Shown: positions 9,240 to 20,368, counted from the stretch's first letter. The stretch is 64,000 bases of DNA from Roseomonas sp. AR75 (GCF_005222815.1 NZ_STGB01000001.1:558001-622000); one strand, 5' to 3'. Made by a program: numbers and translations. Notes: a model not told the origin generated them from the sequence alone.

Positions 9240-10349
9240 TCAGCTTGCGGCGCGCGCGACGCGGTTGCCGGGCAGGGGTTCCACCAGCCCGGAAAGCTCC
9301 AGGTCCAGCAGGATGGCCCGCACCGTTGGCGGCGAGAGGTGGCAGCGCCGGACCAGATCGTCAACGGCTACCGGTGTAGGTCCAATCAGTTCAAGCACTT
9401 GGGCCGCGGTATCCGAGGGTGCCGGCGGCTCCGCCACCTCCTGCGGTTGCGGTTCGGACTCGCTGCGGGGGCGGAACAGGGGCAGGTCGCGGGGGGCCTC
9501 GGGCAGGTGGGCGAAGACGTCCTCGGCGGTCTCGACCAGATGCGCGCCCTGGCGGATCAGGTCGTTCGAGCCCCGCGCGCGCGGGTCGAGCGGGCTGCCT
9601 GGCACCGCGAAGACCTCGCGCCCCGCTTCCAGCGCCAGGCGGGCGGTGATCAGGCTGCCGGAGCGCAGCGCCGCCTCGATCACCACGACGCCCAGCACCA
9701 ACCCGGCGACGATGCGGTTGCGGCGCGGGAAGTGGCGGGCGAGGGGGGCGGTGCCGAGCGGCGCCTCGGCCACCACCGCGCCGCCCTCGGCCGCGATGCG
9801 GGCCTGGAGCTTGGCGTTCTCGGGCGGGTAGGGCTGGTCGAGGCCGCCCGCGACCACGGCGACAGTTCGCCCATGCGCCTCCAGCGCGCCGAGATGCGCC
9901 GCGGCATCCACGCCGCGCGCGAGGCCGGAGGTGACCGCAAGGCCGCCGGTGGTCAGGCCCGCCGCGAGTTCCTCCGCGATGCGCCGCCCGCCGGCGGAGG
10001 CGGCACGCGCACCGACCAGCCCCACCTGCCGGCGCAGCAGCACCGAGGCGTCTCCGAGCACGGCGAGAACCGGCGGCGCGTCCTCCGTCAGCGCGAGCAG
10101 CGGCGGGTAGCCGGGTGCGTCCAGATGCAGCCAGGTGCCGCCAAGCTTCGTGACGGCGTCGGATTCGCGTTCGGCGGCGTCGGCGGGGAAGGGGGCGAGG
10201 GGACGCCCTGTCTGCGACGAGATGCGCGGCAGCGCATCCAGCGCCGCGGCGGCGGAGCCGTGGCGGGCGAGCAGGCGACGGAAGGTTGTGGGCCCGATGC
10301 CTTCCGTTCGGGCGAGGCGCAGGCGGGCGAGGTGATCGGCGTCCCGCAC
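9240..10349 (-). CDS. dprA: DNA-processing protein DprA (Smf)
   Basis: This 369-residue protein loads RecA on incoming single-stranded DNA in natural transformation. The start is a GTG at 10349, five bases after the plsY stop. The N-terminal SAM-like region (ARLRLARTEGIGPTTFRRLL) is followed by the Rossmann-like core: VGLVGARAASAGGRRIAEEL, ASGLARGVDAAAHLGAL, and FPRRNRIVAGL with ALRSGSLITARLALE. A C-terminal winged helix (LVRRCHLSPPTVRAILLDLE) closes the protein, as in longer proteobacterial DprA. No other competence gene is in the window. It is inside the pyrC'-plsY-dprA-topA-rnr run. Confidence 0.95.
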   Translation of the reverse strand: MRDADHLARLRLARTEGIGPTTFRRLLARHGSAAAALDALPRISSQTGRPLAPFPADAAERESDAVTKLGGTWLHLDAPGYPPLLALTEDAPPVLAVLGDASVLLRRQVGLVGARAASAGGRRIAEELAAGLTTGGLAVTSGLARGVDAAAHLGALEAHGRTVAVVAGGLDQPYPPENAKLQARIAAEGGAVVAEAPLGTAPLARHFPRRNRIVAGLVLGVVVIEAALRSGSLITARLALEAGREVFAVPGSPLDPRARGSNDLIRQGAHLVETAEDVFAHLPEAPRDLPLFRPRSESEPQPQEVAEPPAPSDTAAQVLELIGPTPVAVDDLVRRCHLSPPTVRAILLDLELSGLVEPLPGNRVARAAS

Positions 10350-10354
10350 GCCGC

Positions 10355-10939
10355 CTAGCCCTTCGATCCCACCCGCGGCTCCGTACCCGCCAGCAGGCGC
10401 TGAATGTTCGCCTTGTGCCGCCAGGCGATCAGCGCCGCGAGCAGCACGGCGAACAGGGCAAGCTTCGCGTCGCCGAAGATGAGCGCGGCGATGGGGGCCA
10501 GCGCGCAGGCCGCCAGTGCGCTGGCCGAGGAGATGCGCGTGACGGCGAAGACCACGGCCCAGGTGCCCAGCGCCACCGCGCCCAGCCACCAGGCCGCGCC
10601 GAACAGCACGCCGGCGCCCGTCGCCACGCCCTTGCCGCCCTTGAAGCCGAGCCAGACCGGGAAGGCGTGACCGGCCATGGCGGCGACGCCCGCGACCAAC
10701 CCGGCGTCCGCGCCCCAGAGCCAGCGGGCGATGAGGATCGCCGCGAAGCCCTTCACCGTGTCCAGCACCAGAGTCGCGGCCGCGAGGCCCTTGTTGCCGG
10801 TGCGCAGCACGTTGGTCGCGCCGATATTGCCCGAACCGATGCTGCGGATGTCGCCAAGTCCGGCCGCCTTGGTCAGCAGCAGCCCGTAGGGCACGGAGCC
10901 CAGCAGGTAACCGAGGAAGGCCGCGAGGATCAGGCTCAT
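10355..10939 (-). CDS. plsY: Glycerol-3-phosphate acyltransferase PlsY
   Basis: This 194-residue integral membrane protein transfers acyl groups from acyl phosphate to glycerol-3-phosphate, the first step of phospholipid synthesis. The family signatures are SVPYGLLL, the loop GLGDIRSIGSGNIGATNVLR, and the second loop FPVWLGFKGGKGVATGAGVL. Five membrane segments are evident. The start overlaps the stop of the dihydroorotase-like gene by four bases, indicating translational coupling, and dprA follows closely. Confidence 0.97.
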   Translation of the reverse strand: MSLILAAFLGYLLGSVPYGLLLTKAAGLGDIRSIGSGNIGATNVLRTGNKGLAAATLVLDTVKGFAAILIARWLWGADAGLVAGVAAMAGHAFPVWLGFKGGKGVATGAGVLFGAAWWLGAVALGTWAVVFAVTRISSASALAACALAPIAALIFGDAKLALFAVLLAALIAWRHKANIQRLLAGTEPRVGSKG

Positions 10940-12210
10940 CCGAACACCCGTTTCCCAGCCTTCCAGGTGCCGAGCACCTTGCCTTCAAGCGCGCGCCCGT
11001 CGAAGGGCGTGTTCTGCGCCTTGCCCGGCAGTTTCCCGGCCTCCACGCGCCAGCCGCGCTCCGGGTGGAACAGCACCAGGTCCGCCGGCCGGCCCTTCCG
11101 AAGTGTCCCGGCCTCGATGCTCAGCAGCTTCGCGGGCCGCGCGGTGAGCAGGTCCAGCGCCTGCAGCAAGGTCAGATCCCCGCCATGCACGCGAGCCAGC
11201 GTGACGGCCAGCAGCGTCGCCAGCCCCGCGCCGCCGGCTTCCGCCTGTGCGAAGGGCAGGCGCTTGTCGTCGGCGTCACGCGGCTGGTGGTCGGAGGCGA
11301 TCGCGTCGACCGTGCCGTCCTTCAGCGCGGCCACCACCGCCAGCCGGTCCTCGTCCGAGCGCAGCGGCGGGGAGAGCTTCGCGTAGGTGCGATACTCGCC
11401 GATCGCCGTCTCGTTCAGGTCGAAATAGGGCGGCGCCGTGTCGCAGGTGACGCGCAGGCCAAGCACCCGCGCGGCACGGATATGCGCCAGCGCCGCCGCG
11501 GTCGAGACATGCGCGAAATGCACATGCCCGCCCGTGATCTTTGCCAACTCGATGTCGCGCGCAACCAGCATGGCTTCGGCCGCGACGGGAATGCCGGGGA
11601 GGCCCATCCGCGTGGCGCGCTCGCCTTCCGTCGCGGCGCCGCCGGCGGCGAGGCTCGGCTCCTCCGGGTGCTGCACCACGAAGCTGCCGAAGGCGCGGGC
11701 GTAGGACAGCGCGAGGCGCATGGTCCGCGCATTGCCGATGGCGTGGCGCCCATCGGTGAAGGCGACGGCGCCGGCCTCCTTCAGCAGTCCGAACTCGGCG
11801 ATCTCCTTGCCCGCGCAGCCCGCGGTGGCGGCGGCGTAGGGCAGGATCGTCAGGCAGCCCGTCGCCTCGCCGCGGCGGATCACGAACTGGATCAGCGCGG
11901 CATCGTCCAGCGGCGGGTCGGTGTCGGGCAGGGCGCAGAGCGTGGTGATGCCGCCGGCGGCGGCGGCCTGCGCGGCGGAGGCGATGGTTTCGCGATGTTC
12001 GGCGCCGGGCTCACCGAGCGCGGCGCGCATGTCAACGAGACCCGGTGCCAGGCAGGCGCCGCCGGCATCCACCACCTCGGCACCATCGGGCGTGCCGAGA
12101 TTGCCGCCGTGGTCGAGGATCACGCCATCGCGCACCAGCAGCGCGCCCGGCATGTCCAGGCCCGTGGCCGGATCCAGCAGCCGGGCATTGACGATGAGGG
12201 TTGCCGCCAT
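10936..12210 (-). CDS. Dihydroorotase-like protein without the HxH metal motif (PyrC'/PyrX type)
   Basis: The 424 residues follow the class I dihydroorotase fold, with an N-terminal beta-sandwich, PGLVD, EHRETI, HFAHVSTAAAL and IASDHQPRD. The metal-binding DxHxH motif is replaced by D60-M-R62-A-A64, and the arginine that binds substrate two residues on is G66. The protein is therefore probably inactive as dihydroorotase. Such pseudo-dihydroorotases (PyrC' of Pseudomonas) are structural partners needed for aspartate transcarbamoylase assembly. Unusually, pyrB is not contiguous: a plus-strand receptor gene sits between them. The C-terminus overlaps plsY by four bases. An active PyrC must be encoded elsewhere. 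Confidence 0.88.
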   Translation of the reverse strand: MAATLIVNARLLDPATGLDMPGALLVRDGVILDHGGNLGTPDGAEVVDAGGACLAPGLVDMRAALGEPGAEHRETIASAAQAAAAGGITTLCALPDTDPPLDDAALIQFVIRRGEATGCLTILPYAAATAGCAGKEIAEFGLLKEAGAVAFTDGRHAIGNARTMRLALSYARAFGSFVVQHPEEPSLAAGGAATEGERATRMGLPGIPVAAEAMLVARDIELAKITGGHVHFAHVSTAAALAHIRAARVLGLRVTCDTAPPYFDLNETAIGEYRTYAKLSPPLRSDEDRLAVVAALKDGTVDAIASDHQPRDADDKRLPFAQAEAGGAGLATLLAVTLARVHGGDLTLLQALDLLTARPAKLLSIEAGTLRKGRPADLVLFHPERGWRVEAGKLPGKAQNTPFDGRALEGKVLGTWKAGKRVFG

Positions 12211-12399
12211 GGCCGCCGTTATAGCGGCCGGGCCGAGTCCCGCCACCGTTGGCGCTGCCGGAAAAGGCGGCGCCTTTCTAGCCTGCCGCATGCCGCGCGC
12301 GCAGATTGCCCGTCCGCCGGCCATCGCGGGTCGCGGAGGCGGCTGGCGCCGTCGGCCGGATCGCCTATCGTCCGAGATATGGAAGAAGCCCGTACCGCG

Positions 12400-13386
12400 A
12401 TGCGTCGCCGTTCCCTGCTTGCCTTGCCGGCCGCGCTGTTGCCCCCGTCCATGCTGCCTGCCCCCGCGCGCGCCCAGCCTGCCTGGCCAACGCGCCCGGT
12501 GCGCATCGTCGTGCCCTTTGCAGCCGGGGGCAGCACCGACGTATCGACCCGCCTGCTGGCGCCGCGCATTCAGCAGAGCCTGGGCCAGCCCGTGGTCATC
12601 GAGAATCGCGGCGGCGCGGGCGGCACACTGGGATCGGACGTCGTGGCCAAGGCGCCACCCGATGGCAGCACCTTCCTGATGGGCACGATCTCCACGCATG
12701 TCCTTGCCGTCGGGCTCTATGGCGCGCGGCTGCCCTACGACCCCGAAAAGGATTTCGTGGCGGTCGCGCCGACCGTGCTGGTGCCGATCTGCATCACCGC
12801 CCATCCCTCGCTCGGCGTGACTGACCTGCAGGGGTTGATCGCGGTTCTGAAGGCCAATCCGGGCAAGGTCGCCTATGGCACCGGCGGCGCCGGCGGGTCG
12901 GCGCATATCGGCGCCGTCGCCTTCCTCAACGCCATCGGCGCGGAGGCGACGCATGTGCCCTATCGCGGCAGCGCGCCGATGCTGACGGACATGCTGGCTG
13001 GCCAGGTGAAGCTCTGCTTCGACACACCGGCGTTGATCGCCCAGCACCACGCGGCGGGCCGGCTGCGCTGCCTGGCGGTGGCGACGGCGGCACGCTCGCC
13101 GCTCATGCCGGATGTGCCGACGGCGGCGGAGGCCGGCCTGCCGGACTACCGCGCCTATTCCTGGTTCGGCCTGTTCGCGCCCGCGGGCACGCCCGCGCCG
13201 ATCGTGCAGCGGATGAAACAGGCCGTGCGCGATGCGGTGCTGGACCCCGCCAACCGCGCGAAGCTGGTGGAACAGGACCTGCCGCCGATCATGGAGGGCA
13301 GCCCGGCCGAGTTCGCCGCGTTCCTGCGGAGGGAGCTGGACTCCTGGGTGCCGGTGGTGCGCGCGAGCGGCGCGACTGCGGACTGA
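12400..13386 (+). CDS. Tripartite tricarboxylate transporter (TTT) family solute-binding receptor
   Basis: The 328-residue periplasmic protein has a signal peptide with an RRR n-region (MRRRSLLALPAALLPPSMLP...). The Bug/TctC fold follows: WPTRPVRIVVPFAAGGSTDV, QPVVIENRGGAGGTLGSDVV, a phosphate-loop-like GTGGAGGSAH, and THVPYRGSAPMLTDMLAGQV. These bind carboxylates for uptake or sensing. No TctA or TctB membrane genes are near, so it is an orphan receptor. I chose ATG 12400 because GGAAGAAG lies about 11 bases upstream; ATG 12379 would add seven residues. It interrupts the usual pyrB-pyrC' pair, convergent to pyrB by ten bases. Confidence 0.9.
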   Translation: MRRRSLLALPAALLPPSMLPAPARAQPAWPTRPVRIVVPFAAGGSTDVSTRLLAPRIQQSLGQPVVIENRGGAGGTLGSDVVAKAPPDGSTFLMGTISTHVLAVGLYGARLPYDPEKDFVAVAPTVLVPICITAHPSLGVTDLQGLIAVLKANPGKVAYGTGGAGGSAHIGAVAFLNAIGAEATHVPYRGSAPMLTDMLAGQVKLCFDTPALIAQHHAAGRLRCLAVATAARSPLMPDVPTAAEAGLPDYRAYSWFGLFAPAGTPAPIVQRMKQAVRDAVLDPANRAKLVEQDLPPIMEGSPAEFAAFLRRELDSWVPVVRASGATAD

Positions 13387-13395
13387 CGCGCGCGG

Positions 13396-14331
13396 TCATG
13401 CGTTGCGCAGCAGATTGCGGGAGAGCAGGTCCAGCACCGCCATCCGCACCGCCACCCCCATCTCCACCTGCTCCCCGATGACGCTGCGGGCGGGATCGTC
13501 GGCCACCGCGCTGTCGATCTCGACGCCGCGGTTCATCGGCCCGGGATGCATGACGATGGCGTCGGGCTTCGCATGCGCGAGCTTTGTTGCATCCAGACCA
13601 TAGAAGCGGAAGAACTCGCGGGCGGAGGGCACCAGGCCGCCGGTCATCCGCTCCTTCTGCAGGCGCAGCATCATCACGACATCGGCGCCCTCCAGGCCCG
13701 ACCGCATGTCGTGATGCACCTCGACGCCGAGGCGCACGGCCTCGGCCGGGATCAGCGTCGGCGGGCCGACGATGCGCACGCGGGCGTTCATGGTCAGCAG
13801 CAGATGGATGTTGGATCGCGCCACGCGGGAATGCAGCACGTCGCCGCAGATCGCGACGGTCAGCCCCTCCAGCCTGCCCTTGCGGCGCCGGATGGTCAGC
13901 GCGTCCAGCAGGGCCTGGGTTGGGTGCTCATGCGTGCCGTCGCCGGCATTGATCACCGCCGCATCCACTTTTTGGGCCAGCAGCGCGGGCGCGCCGGACT
14001 GGCCGTGGCGCACCACCAGCAGGTCGGTGCGCATAGCATTCAGCGTCGCGGCAGTGTCGAGCAGCGTCTCGCCCTTGTTCACGGACGATGTGGACACGCT
14101 CATGTTCACGATGTCCGCCCCCAGCCGCTTGCCGGCGAGTTCGAAGCTGGTGCGGGTGCGCGTGGAATCCTCGAAGAACAGGTTGATCAGCGTGCGGCCC
14201 TTCAGCAGGTCGCGCTGCGTCGTGCCGCGCCGGTTCTGCAGGGCGTAGTGGTCCGCCAGATCCAGCAGCTCGGCGATATAGGGGGGCTCCAGGCCTTCGA
14301 TGGCGAGGAGGTGGCGAAGGGGGTAGGGCAC
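13396..14331 (-). CDS. pyrB: Aspartate carbamoyltransferase catalytic subunit
   Basis: The 311-residue enzyme condenses carbamoyl phosphate and aspartate in pyrimidine synthesis. The carbamoyl-phosphate motif is [16 protein letters not shown], and [12 protein letters not shown] and [13 protein letters not shown] complete the family signatures. I choose the GTG at 14331 ([13 protein letters not shown] follows) because AAGG stands nine bases upstream and the length then equals the family norm. The ATG at 14385 would add 18 residues and has no ribosome site. No pyrI regulatory gene is present, consistent with a PyrC'-dependent holoenzyme. ruvX lies 112 bases upstream. Confidence 0.96.
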   Translation of the reverse strand: MPYPLRHLLAIEGLEPPYIAELLDLADHYALQNRRGTTQRDLLKGRTLINLFFEDSTRTRTSFELAGKRLGADIVNMSVSTSSVNKGETLLDTAATLNAMRTDLLVVRHGQSGAPALLAQKVDAAVINAGDGTHEHPTQALLDALTIRRRKGRLEGLTVAICGDVLHSRVARSNIHLLLTMNARVRIVGPPTLIPAEAVRLGVEVHHDMRSGLEGADVVMMLRLQKERMTGGLVPSAREFFRFYGLDATKLAHAKPDAIVMHPGPMNRGVEIDSAVADDPARSVIGEQVEMGVAVRMAVLDLLSRNLLRNA

Positions 14332-14443
14332 GGGGGCGCACCTTAGGCGCGGGGCCGGGGATTCGGCCAGTGCGGCGGCTTGCATGTCGGGCGGGCCGAT
14401 TCAGATGCCCGGGGCCTCGCGGCCCTCGGGTCATCGGGCCGCC

Positions 14444-14917
14444 TCAGCCCGGACGGCTCGCGTCCAGGGCCGCCTGCAGCATATATGCCGCCGCCGCCGC
14501 ATCCACCCGCTCCGCGCGCTTGGCGCGGCTGAGATCGGCCTCGATCATCGCGCGGTTCACCGCGGCCGAGGACAGCCGCTCATCCCAGAAAGCCACCGGC
14601 AGACCAGCCGCCTCGGCCAACGCGCGGCCCCAATCCTTGGCCGCCTGCGCCGCCGGGCCGAAGCTGCCATCCATCCCGAGCGGCAACCCGACCACCAGCC
14701 CGCCCGCGCCTTCCTTGCGCGCGATGGCCGCAACCTCCGCCGCCGCCACCGCAAGCTTCCCGCGCTTCAACGCGCCATAGGGCGAGGCCAGCGTCAGCGA
14801 GACGTCTGACAACGCCACGCCGACCACCCGGCTGCCGGGATCGAGGCCGATCAGCCGCGCGGAGCGGGGCAACGCGGCGCGCAGCTCGGCAAGCGTCAGG
14901 GGCGCCATGGCCGCCAT
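14444..14917 (-). CDS. ruvX: Holliday junction resolvase-like protein RuvX (YqgF)
   Basis: The 157 residues carry the YqgF RNase-H-like fold: RLIGLDPGSRVVGVALSD with the first catalytic aspartate, VVGLPLGMDGSFGPAAQ, FWDERLSSAAVNRAM with the catalytic glutamate, and VDAAAAAYMLQ with the last aspartate. Members process Holliday junctions in vitro and mature the 5' end of 16S rRNA. Two methionines are possible (14917 and 14908), differing by three residues. It is 22 bases downstream of the haloperoxidase-like gene and precedes pyrB. Confidence 0.92.
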   Translation of the reverse strand: MAAMAPLTLAELRAALPRSARLIGLDPGSRVVGVALSDVSLTLASPYGALKRGKLAVAAAEVAAIARKEGAGGLVVGLPLGMDGSFGPAAQAAKDWGRALAEAAGLPVAFWDERLSSAAVNRAMIEADLSRAKRAERVDAAAAAYMLQAALDASRPG

Positions 14918-14939
14918 CCAGCCGATGGCGCCGCCGGGG

Positions 14940-16280
14940 TCAAGCGGCGCGGCGGCCTTCGTCCAGCGGGCGGAGCTGGTTCGCCAGCACGCTGCGCCCG
15001 ATCCTGCGGCCCATCTCCAGCCCAGCCTCGGTGGCGAAGCGGAAATCGGCGCCGGCCAGGATCTGCGCCTCCGCCTGCTCCCGCGCCGCGGCGGCGAAGC
15101 CGGGGAAGCGCCGCTGCGGCGCCTCCGGCAGCGCCGTGCCGGAGGCGAGCGCGAAGGGCGTGGCATCCCCCAGCACGCCCGCCAGCACCGTGGCCGCGGC
15201 CGATCCCAGCGCCGCGGGGGCGGAGGGATGGCCCTGCACCGGCGGGGTCGGCAGCAACGGCTCCCAGCCGGGGTCGGCGGTGGTGGAGGGGTTGAAGTCC
15301 TCCGCGGCCATGCGGATCGCCGTCACCGGGCGCCAGAAATCATGCTGCATGGCCGAGTCCCAGGCTGCGACGCAGCCATCGGCCAGCGCCATGTTGGCCA
15401 GCGCGAACAGCCGCGCGGCGTCCCACAAATCGAGGCCCCGCGCCTCCGCCACGCTCCGCGCGATGCGGTTCCAGGCGATGCCCGGCGATTCCTGCCAGAG
15501 ATGCGCGATCTGCGTCTGCTCCGCGCTGCGGCGGGCCGAGGCGCGCCCACCCAGCGTCTTCACCTCCTCGAAGGCGCGGGCATAGGCGGTGCTCTCGACC
15601 GAGGGCGGGGCCGGGCTGCGGAACTGCCGCGGCGATTGCAGGGCGAAGGGGCGCAGCGTCGCCCAGTGCGGCGCCAGTACGAAGCCGTTGCCGGGCGTGT
15701 GGCGATAGGCGCCGACATGGCTCAGCGTGCCGTAGCGTTCCGTGCGGTCGGCACCGTCGTCGGCGCGGGCCGTCAGCATCGTGGCGGCGACGGTCGCGCC
15801 GAGCACGATGGCCTGCTCCACCGCCTCGCCCCGGCCGGCCTCCAGCAGGGTCTTCTGCAGGGTGAAGCGCAGCGCCTCGCGCTGCCCGGGGCAGGCCGTG
15901 CGCAGCACCTCATGCGCCGCCACCGCCGCCGCCACGGCGGGATCGCCGCCCTGGCCAGGCGAGATCGGCAGCCAGGGCGCGTAGCGCGCCGCCGCGACAT
16001 TGGCCGCGTCATGCATCGCCAGGTGCAGCATCGCGAGCGTGCGGCTGGCCGCGAGCGGATCGCGATAGCCGGTCTCCGCCGTGATGGCCTGCAATGCCGC
16101 GAGGCTCCAGTCGGCGACCAGGGTGCCGGCGGGGGCGGGGATCGATTCCGGCTCCTCGCTCGCGGCCGCGGTGGCGGAGACGCGCCAGCCCGCTGCGGCC
16201 GCGGCGCCGCTCAGCGCGGCGGTGGTCAGCAGCACGAGGCCGTTGCGGCGGCCGAAGCCCGGGCTTTCGTTCTTGCGCAT
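14940..16280 (-). CDS. Vanadium-dependent haloperoxidase-like / PAP2-superfamily exported protein
   Basis: The 446 residues open with a twin-arginine-like signal ([20 protein letters not shown]). The body is all-helical, with [15 protein letters not shown] near 90, [14 protein letters not shown] and [18 protein letters not shown] in the C-terminal half. The WRP-TAIR and GH-SAP blocks correspond to the vanadate/phosphate-binding arginine and histidine of vanadium chloroperoxidases and PAP2 phosphatases. Halide oxidation or phosphatase activity cannot be told apart by eye. The start at 16280 is preferred because GGAGA lies six bases upstream; ATG 16286 is too close to it. It diverges from gatC. 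Confidence 0.8.
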   Translation of the reverse strand: MRKNESPGFGRRNGLVLLTTAALSGAAAAAGWRVSATAAASEEPESIPAPAGTLVADWSLAALQAITAETGYRDPLAASRTLAMLHLAMHDAANVAAARYAPWLPISPGQGGDPAVAAAVAAHEVLRTACPGQREALRFTLQKTLLEAGRGEAVEQAIVLGATVAATMLTARADDGADRTERYGTLSHVGAYRHTPGNGFVLAPHWATLRPFALQSPRQFRSPAPPSVESTAYARAFEEVKTLGGRASARRSAEQTQIAHLWQESPGIAWNRIARSVAEARGLDLWDAARLFALANMALADGCVAAWDSAMQHDFWRPVTAIRMAAEDFNPSTTADPGWEPLLPTPPVQGHPSAPAALGSAAATVLAGVLGDATPFALASGTALPEAPQRRFPGFAAAAREQAEAQILAGADFRFATEAGLEMGRRIGRSVLANQLRPLDEGRRAA

Positions 16281-16501
16281 CGACATTCTCCGGCGTGGCT
16301 GCCGCGGCAGGCGCGGCCTTGGGGCAGCCTTCTCCGCCCCCGGCGTTTCCGGGCGATTGCATCCTGGCCTGAATCGGGTTTCGCGAAGGTTTCGCTGCGG
16401 TGTCGCGTGCAACGCCGACGCCGCGGTGGCCTCGGCCCTTGACTTCCGCGCCCCTCGGCGCTTCCTGCCGGGGTCCTTCACGCCTGGAAAACCGCCCGAA
16501 A

Positions 16502-16797
16502 ATGTCGCTCGACGCCGCCACCGTGAGGCGCATCGCCTCGCTGGCCCGCATCCGCCTGGAAGAGGACGAGGTCGGCCGCATGCAGGCCGAGCTCAACGGC
16601 ATCCTCGGCTGGATCGAGCAGCTGCAATCCGTGGACACCGAGGGCGTGGAGCCGATGGCCGGCGGCGCGCCGGAGGGGCAGCCGGCGATGCGCATGCGCG
16701 ACGACGCCGTCACCGATGGCGGCCAGGCGGACGCCATCCTGGCCAATGCGCCCGACCGCATGGGCGAATATTTCGGCGTTCCGAAGGTGGTCGAGTG

Positions 16798-16798
<1 letters not shown>
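16502..16798 (+). CDS. gatC: Glutamyl/aspartyl-tRNA amidotransferase subunit C
   Basis: The 98-residue protein [20 protein letters not shown]... matches GatC, which belts GatA and GatB together in the enzyme converting misacylated Glu-tRNA(Gln) or Asp-tRNA(Asn). The conserved end [19 protein letters not shown] is present. Its TGA overlaps the gatA ATG by one base (TGATG), so translation is coupled. The upstream 220 bases to the divergent haloperoxidase-like gene should contain both promoters, but I could not define one. Confidence 0.97.
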
Positions 16799-18279
<1,481 letters not shown>

Positions 18280-18294
18280 CCACCCTTTTGGTCC

Positions 18295-18460
18295 CCTCGC
18301 CCCCCGGAGGGGGGAGAGGGTCGCGTAGGCTTGGGCGCGCAAGCGCCCTAGCCGGAGCGGGTGAGGGGGGGTGCGCGGAGCGCTTGATCCTCAGGCGCTG
18401 GTCGTACTCGACGCCGCCCTCACCCAACCCTCTCCCCCCTGCGGGTGGAGAGGGCTTTCG
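18295..18460. repeat. Palindromic repeat cluster between gatA and the next gene
   Basis: Two members of the GGGAGAGGG / CCCTCTCCC palindrome family face each other across about 165 bases. The left half (18295-18370) contains GGGGAGAGGG and GGGTGAGGGG separated by a 40-base hairpin-forming insert around GGGCGCGCAAGCGCCC. The right half (18415-18455) contains CCTCACCCAACCCTCTCCCC, complementary to the left half once the insert is removed. Confidence 0.8.
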
Positions 18461-18467
18461 GGCGCGG

Positions 18468-18884
18468 GTGGCTGGGGAAACGCCTGATCCGCTGCGTGAC
18501 GACGCGGAATCCGCGCGCCTCGATTTCGCCCGCAGCCTGGCCGCCATCCGCGGCGCGGCCGAGCAGCGCCGCTGCCTCTCCTACGCCGATGTCGCCGCCG
18601 CGAGCTTCCTGCCCTGGAACGCGGCGCGGCGCCGGATGGACCCGCATCTCTTCGCCATCTGCGCCTGGTCGCTGGATCGCGGCGGGGCGATGCTGTCGGC
18701 GATCGTCGTGAACAAGCATCTGGTGAACACCGGCCGCATGGAAGGCCGCACGCTCGCGGGCTTCACCGCCATGGCGCAGCGCCTTGGCGCGCGCGTCGGC
18801 GACCCCGTCGCCTTCCTGCGCGACGAACAGCAAAGAGTCTTCGACTGGGCCGAGAAGGAACGAGGCCATGACCTACACCATTGA
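18468..18884 (+). CDS. Small conserved-looking protein of unknown function between gatA and gatB
   Basis: This 138-residue soluble protein is read from a GTG at 18468 at the edge of a repeat. The coherent part is [20 protein letters not shown], then [40 protein letters not shown]-like text and a C-terminal [17 protein letters not shown]. The layout (basic helix-turn-helix-like front, then SAIVVNK core) recalls uncharacterised alphaproteobacterial proteins; I assign no function. The last 17 bases overlap the gatB start, so it is probably translated with gatB. The start is uncertain because upstream sequence is repeat DNA. Confidence 0.65.
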   Translation: MAGETPDPLRDDAESARLDFARSLAAIRGAAEQRRCLSYADVAAASFLPWNAARRRMDPHLFAICAWSLDRGGAMLSAIVVNKHLVNTGRMEGRTLAGFTAMAQRLGARVGDPVAFLRDEQQRVFDWAEKERGHDLHH

Positions 18885-20316
18885 CGGCAGCACCGGCCCT
18901 TGGGAGCTGGTGATCGGGCTGGAAGTCCACGCCCAGGTCATCAGCCAGTCCAAGCTGTTCTCCGGCGCCGCCACCGAATTCGGCGCGGAGCCGAACAGCC
19001 AGGTGTCCTTCATCGATGCCGGCTTCCCCGGCATGCTGCCGGTGATCAACCGCGAATGCGTGGCGCAGGCCGTGCGCACCGGGCTCGGGCTGAATGCGCA
19101 GATCAACCTGTGGTCCCGCTTCGACCGGAAGAACTACTTCTACGCCGACCTGCCGCAGGGCTATCAGATCAGCCAGTTCGCCGATCCGATCGTCGGCAAG
19201 GGCGAGATCGAGATCGAGCTGGCGGACGGCACGAAGAAGACCATCGGCATCACCCGCCTGCACCTGGAGCAGGATGCGGGGAAGTCGCTGCACGACCAGC
19301 ACGCGACGAAAAGCTTCATCGACCTGAACCGCTCCGGCGTCGCGCTGATGGAGATCGTCTCGGAACCCGACATGCGAAGCCCGGAAGAAGCCGGGGCATA
19401 CCTGACGAAGCTGCGGCAGATCCTGCGCTACCTCGGCACCTGCGACGGCAACATGGACGAGGGCTCCATGCGCGCCGACGTCAACGTCTCCGTCCGCAAG
19501 GCCGGCGAGGGCTATCGCACCCGCTGCGAGGTGAAGAACGTCAACTCCGTGAAATTCGTCATGCAGGCGGTCGAGGCCGAGGCGCGGCGCCAGATCGAGG
19601 TGTGGGAATCCGGCGGCACGGTGGAGCAGGAGACCCGCCTGTTCGACACGCAGCGCGGCGTGACGCGCTCCATGCGCTCCAAGGAGGACGCGCATGACTA
19701 CCGCTACTTCCCCGAGCCCGACCTGCCCCCCCTGGTGCTGGCGCAGGATTGGGTCGAGAGCCTCAAGGCGTCGCTGCCGGAACTGCCGGATGTGCGCCGC
19801 GCGCGCTACGTCGCCATGGGCCTCACGCCCTACGATGCGCATGTCCTGACGCTGGAGAAGGAAACGGCCGCCTTCTACGAGACGGTGGCGAAGGGCCGCG
19901 ACGCCAAGCTGGCCGCGAACTGGGTGACCGGTGATTTCTTCGCCGCGCTGAACCGCCTGAAGCGCGACATCGCCGACCCGCCGGTGACAGCCGAAAACCT
20001 CGGCGCCCTGCTGGACCTGATCGCCGACAACACCATCAGCGGCAAGATCGCGAAGGACGTCTTCGAGATCATGATCGAGACCGGCAAGGCGCCCGGCGCG
20101 ATCGTGGAGGAGCGCGGCCTGAAGCAGGTGACCGACACCGGCGCCATCGAGGCGGCGGTCGCCGAGGTGCTGGCGAAGAACGCCGACAAGGTCGCGGAAT
20201 ACCGCTCCGGCAAGGACAAGCTGTTCGGCTTCTTCGTGGGACAGACGATGAAGGCCATGCAGGGGAAGGGCAATCCCGCACTCGTGAACGAGGTGGTCAA
20301 GAAGCTTCTGGCCTGA
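18868..20316 (+). CDS. gatB: Aspartyl/glutamyl-tRNA amidotransferase subunit B
   Basis: The 482-residue protein activates the tRNA-bound acid and transfers ammonia. The cradle domain has [20 protein letters not shown] and [34 protein letters not shown] and [10 protein letters not shown]-like [20 protein letters not shown] follow. The YqeY-like tRNA-binding tail ends [14 protein letters not shown]. The ATG at 18868 is preceded by GGAACGAGG and matches the family N-terminus. GatCAB presence implies indirect Gln- and/or Asn-tRNA synthesis. Confidence 0.97.
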   Translation: MTYTIDGSTGPWELVIGLEVHAQVISQSKLFSGAATEFGAEPNSQVSFIDAGFPGMLPVINRECVAQAVRTGLGLNAQINLWSRFDRKNYFYADLPQGYQISQFADPIVGKGEIEIELADGTKKTIGITRLHLEQDAGKSLHDQHATKSFIDLNRSGVALMEIVSEPDMRSPEEAGAYLTKLRQILRYLGTCDGNMDEGSMRADVNVSVRKAGEGYRTRCEVKNVNSVKFVMQAVEAEARRQIEVWESGGTVEQETRLFDTQRGVTRSMRSKEDAHDYRYFPEPDLPPLVLAQDWVESLKASLPELPDVRRARYVAMGLTPYDAHVLTLEKETAAFYETVAKGRDAKLAANWVTGDFFAALNRLKRDIADPPVTAENLGALLDLIADNTISGKIAKDVFEIMIETGKAPGAIVEERGLKQVTDTGAIEAAVAEVLAKNADKVAEYRSGKDKLFGFFVGQTMKAMQGKGNPALVNEVVKKLLA

Positions 20317-20368
20317 CTACCCTGTCCCCTTCGCGCCGGCATCCGGCCGCAGGGGGAGCCTTCCGGTC

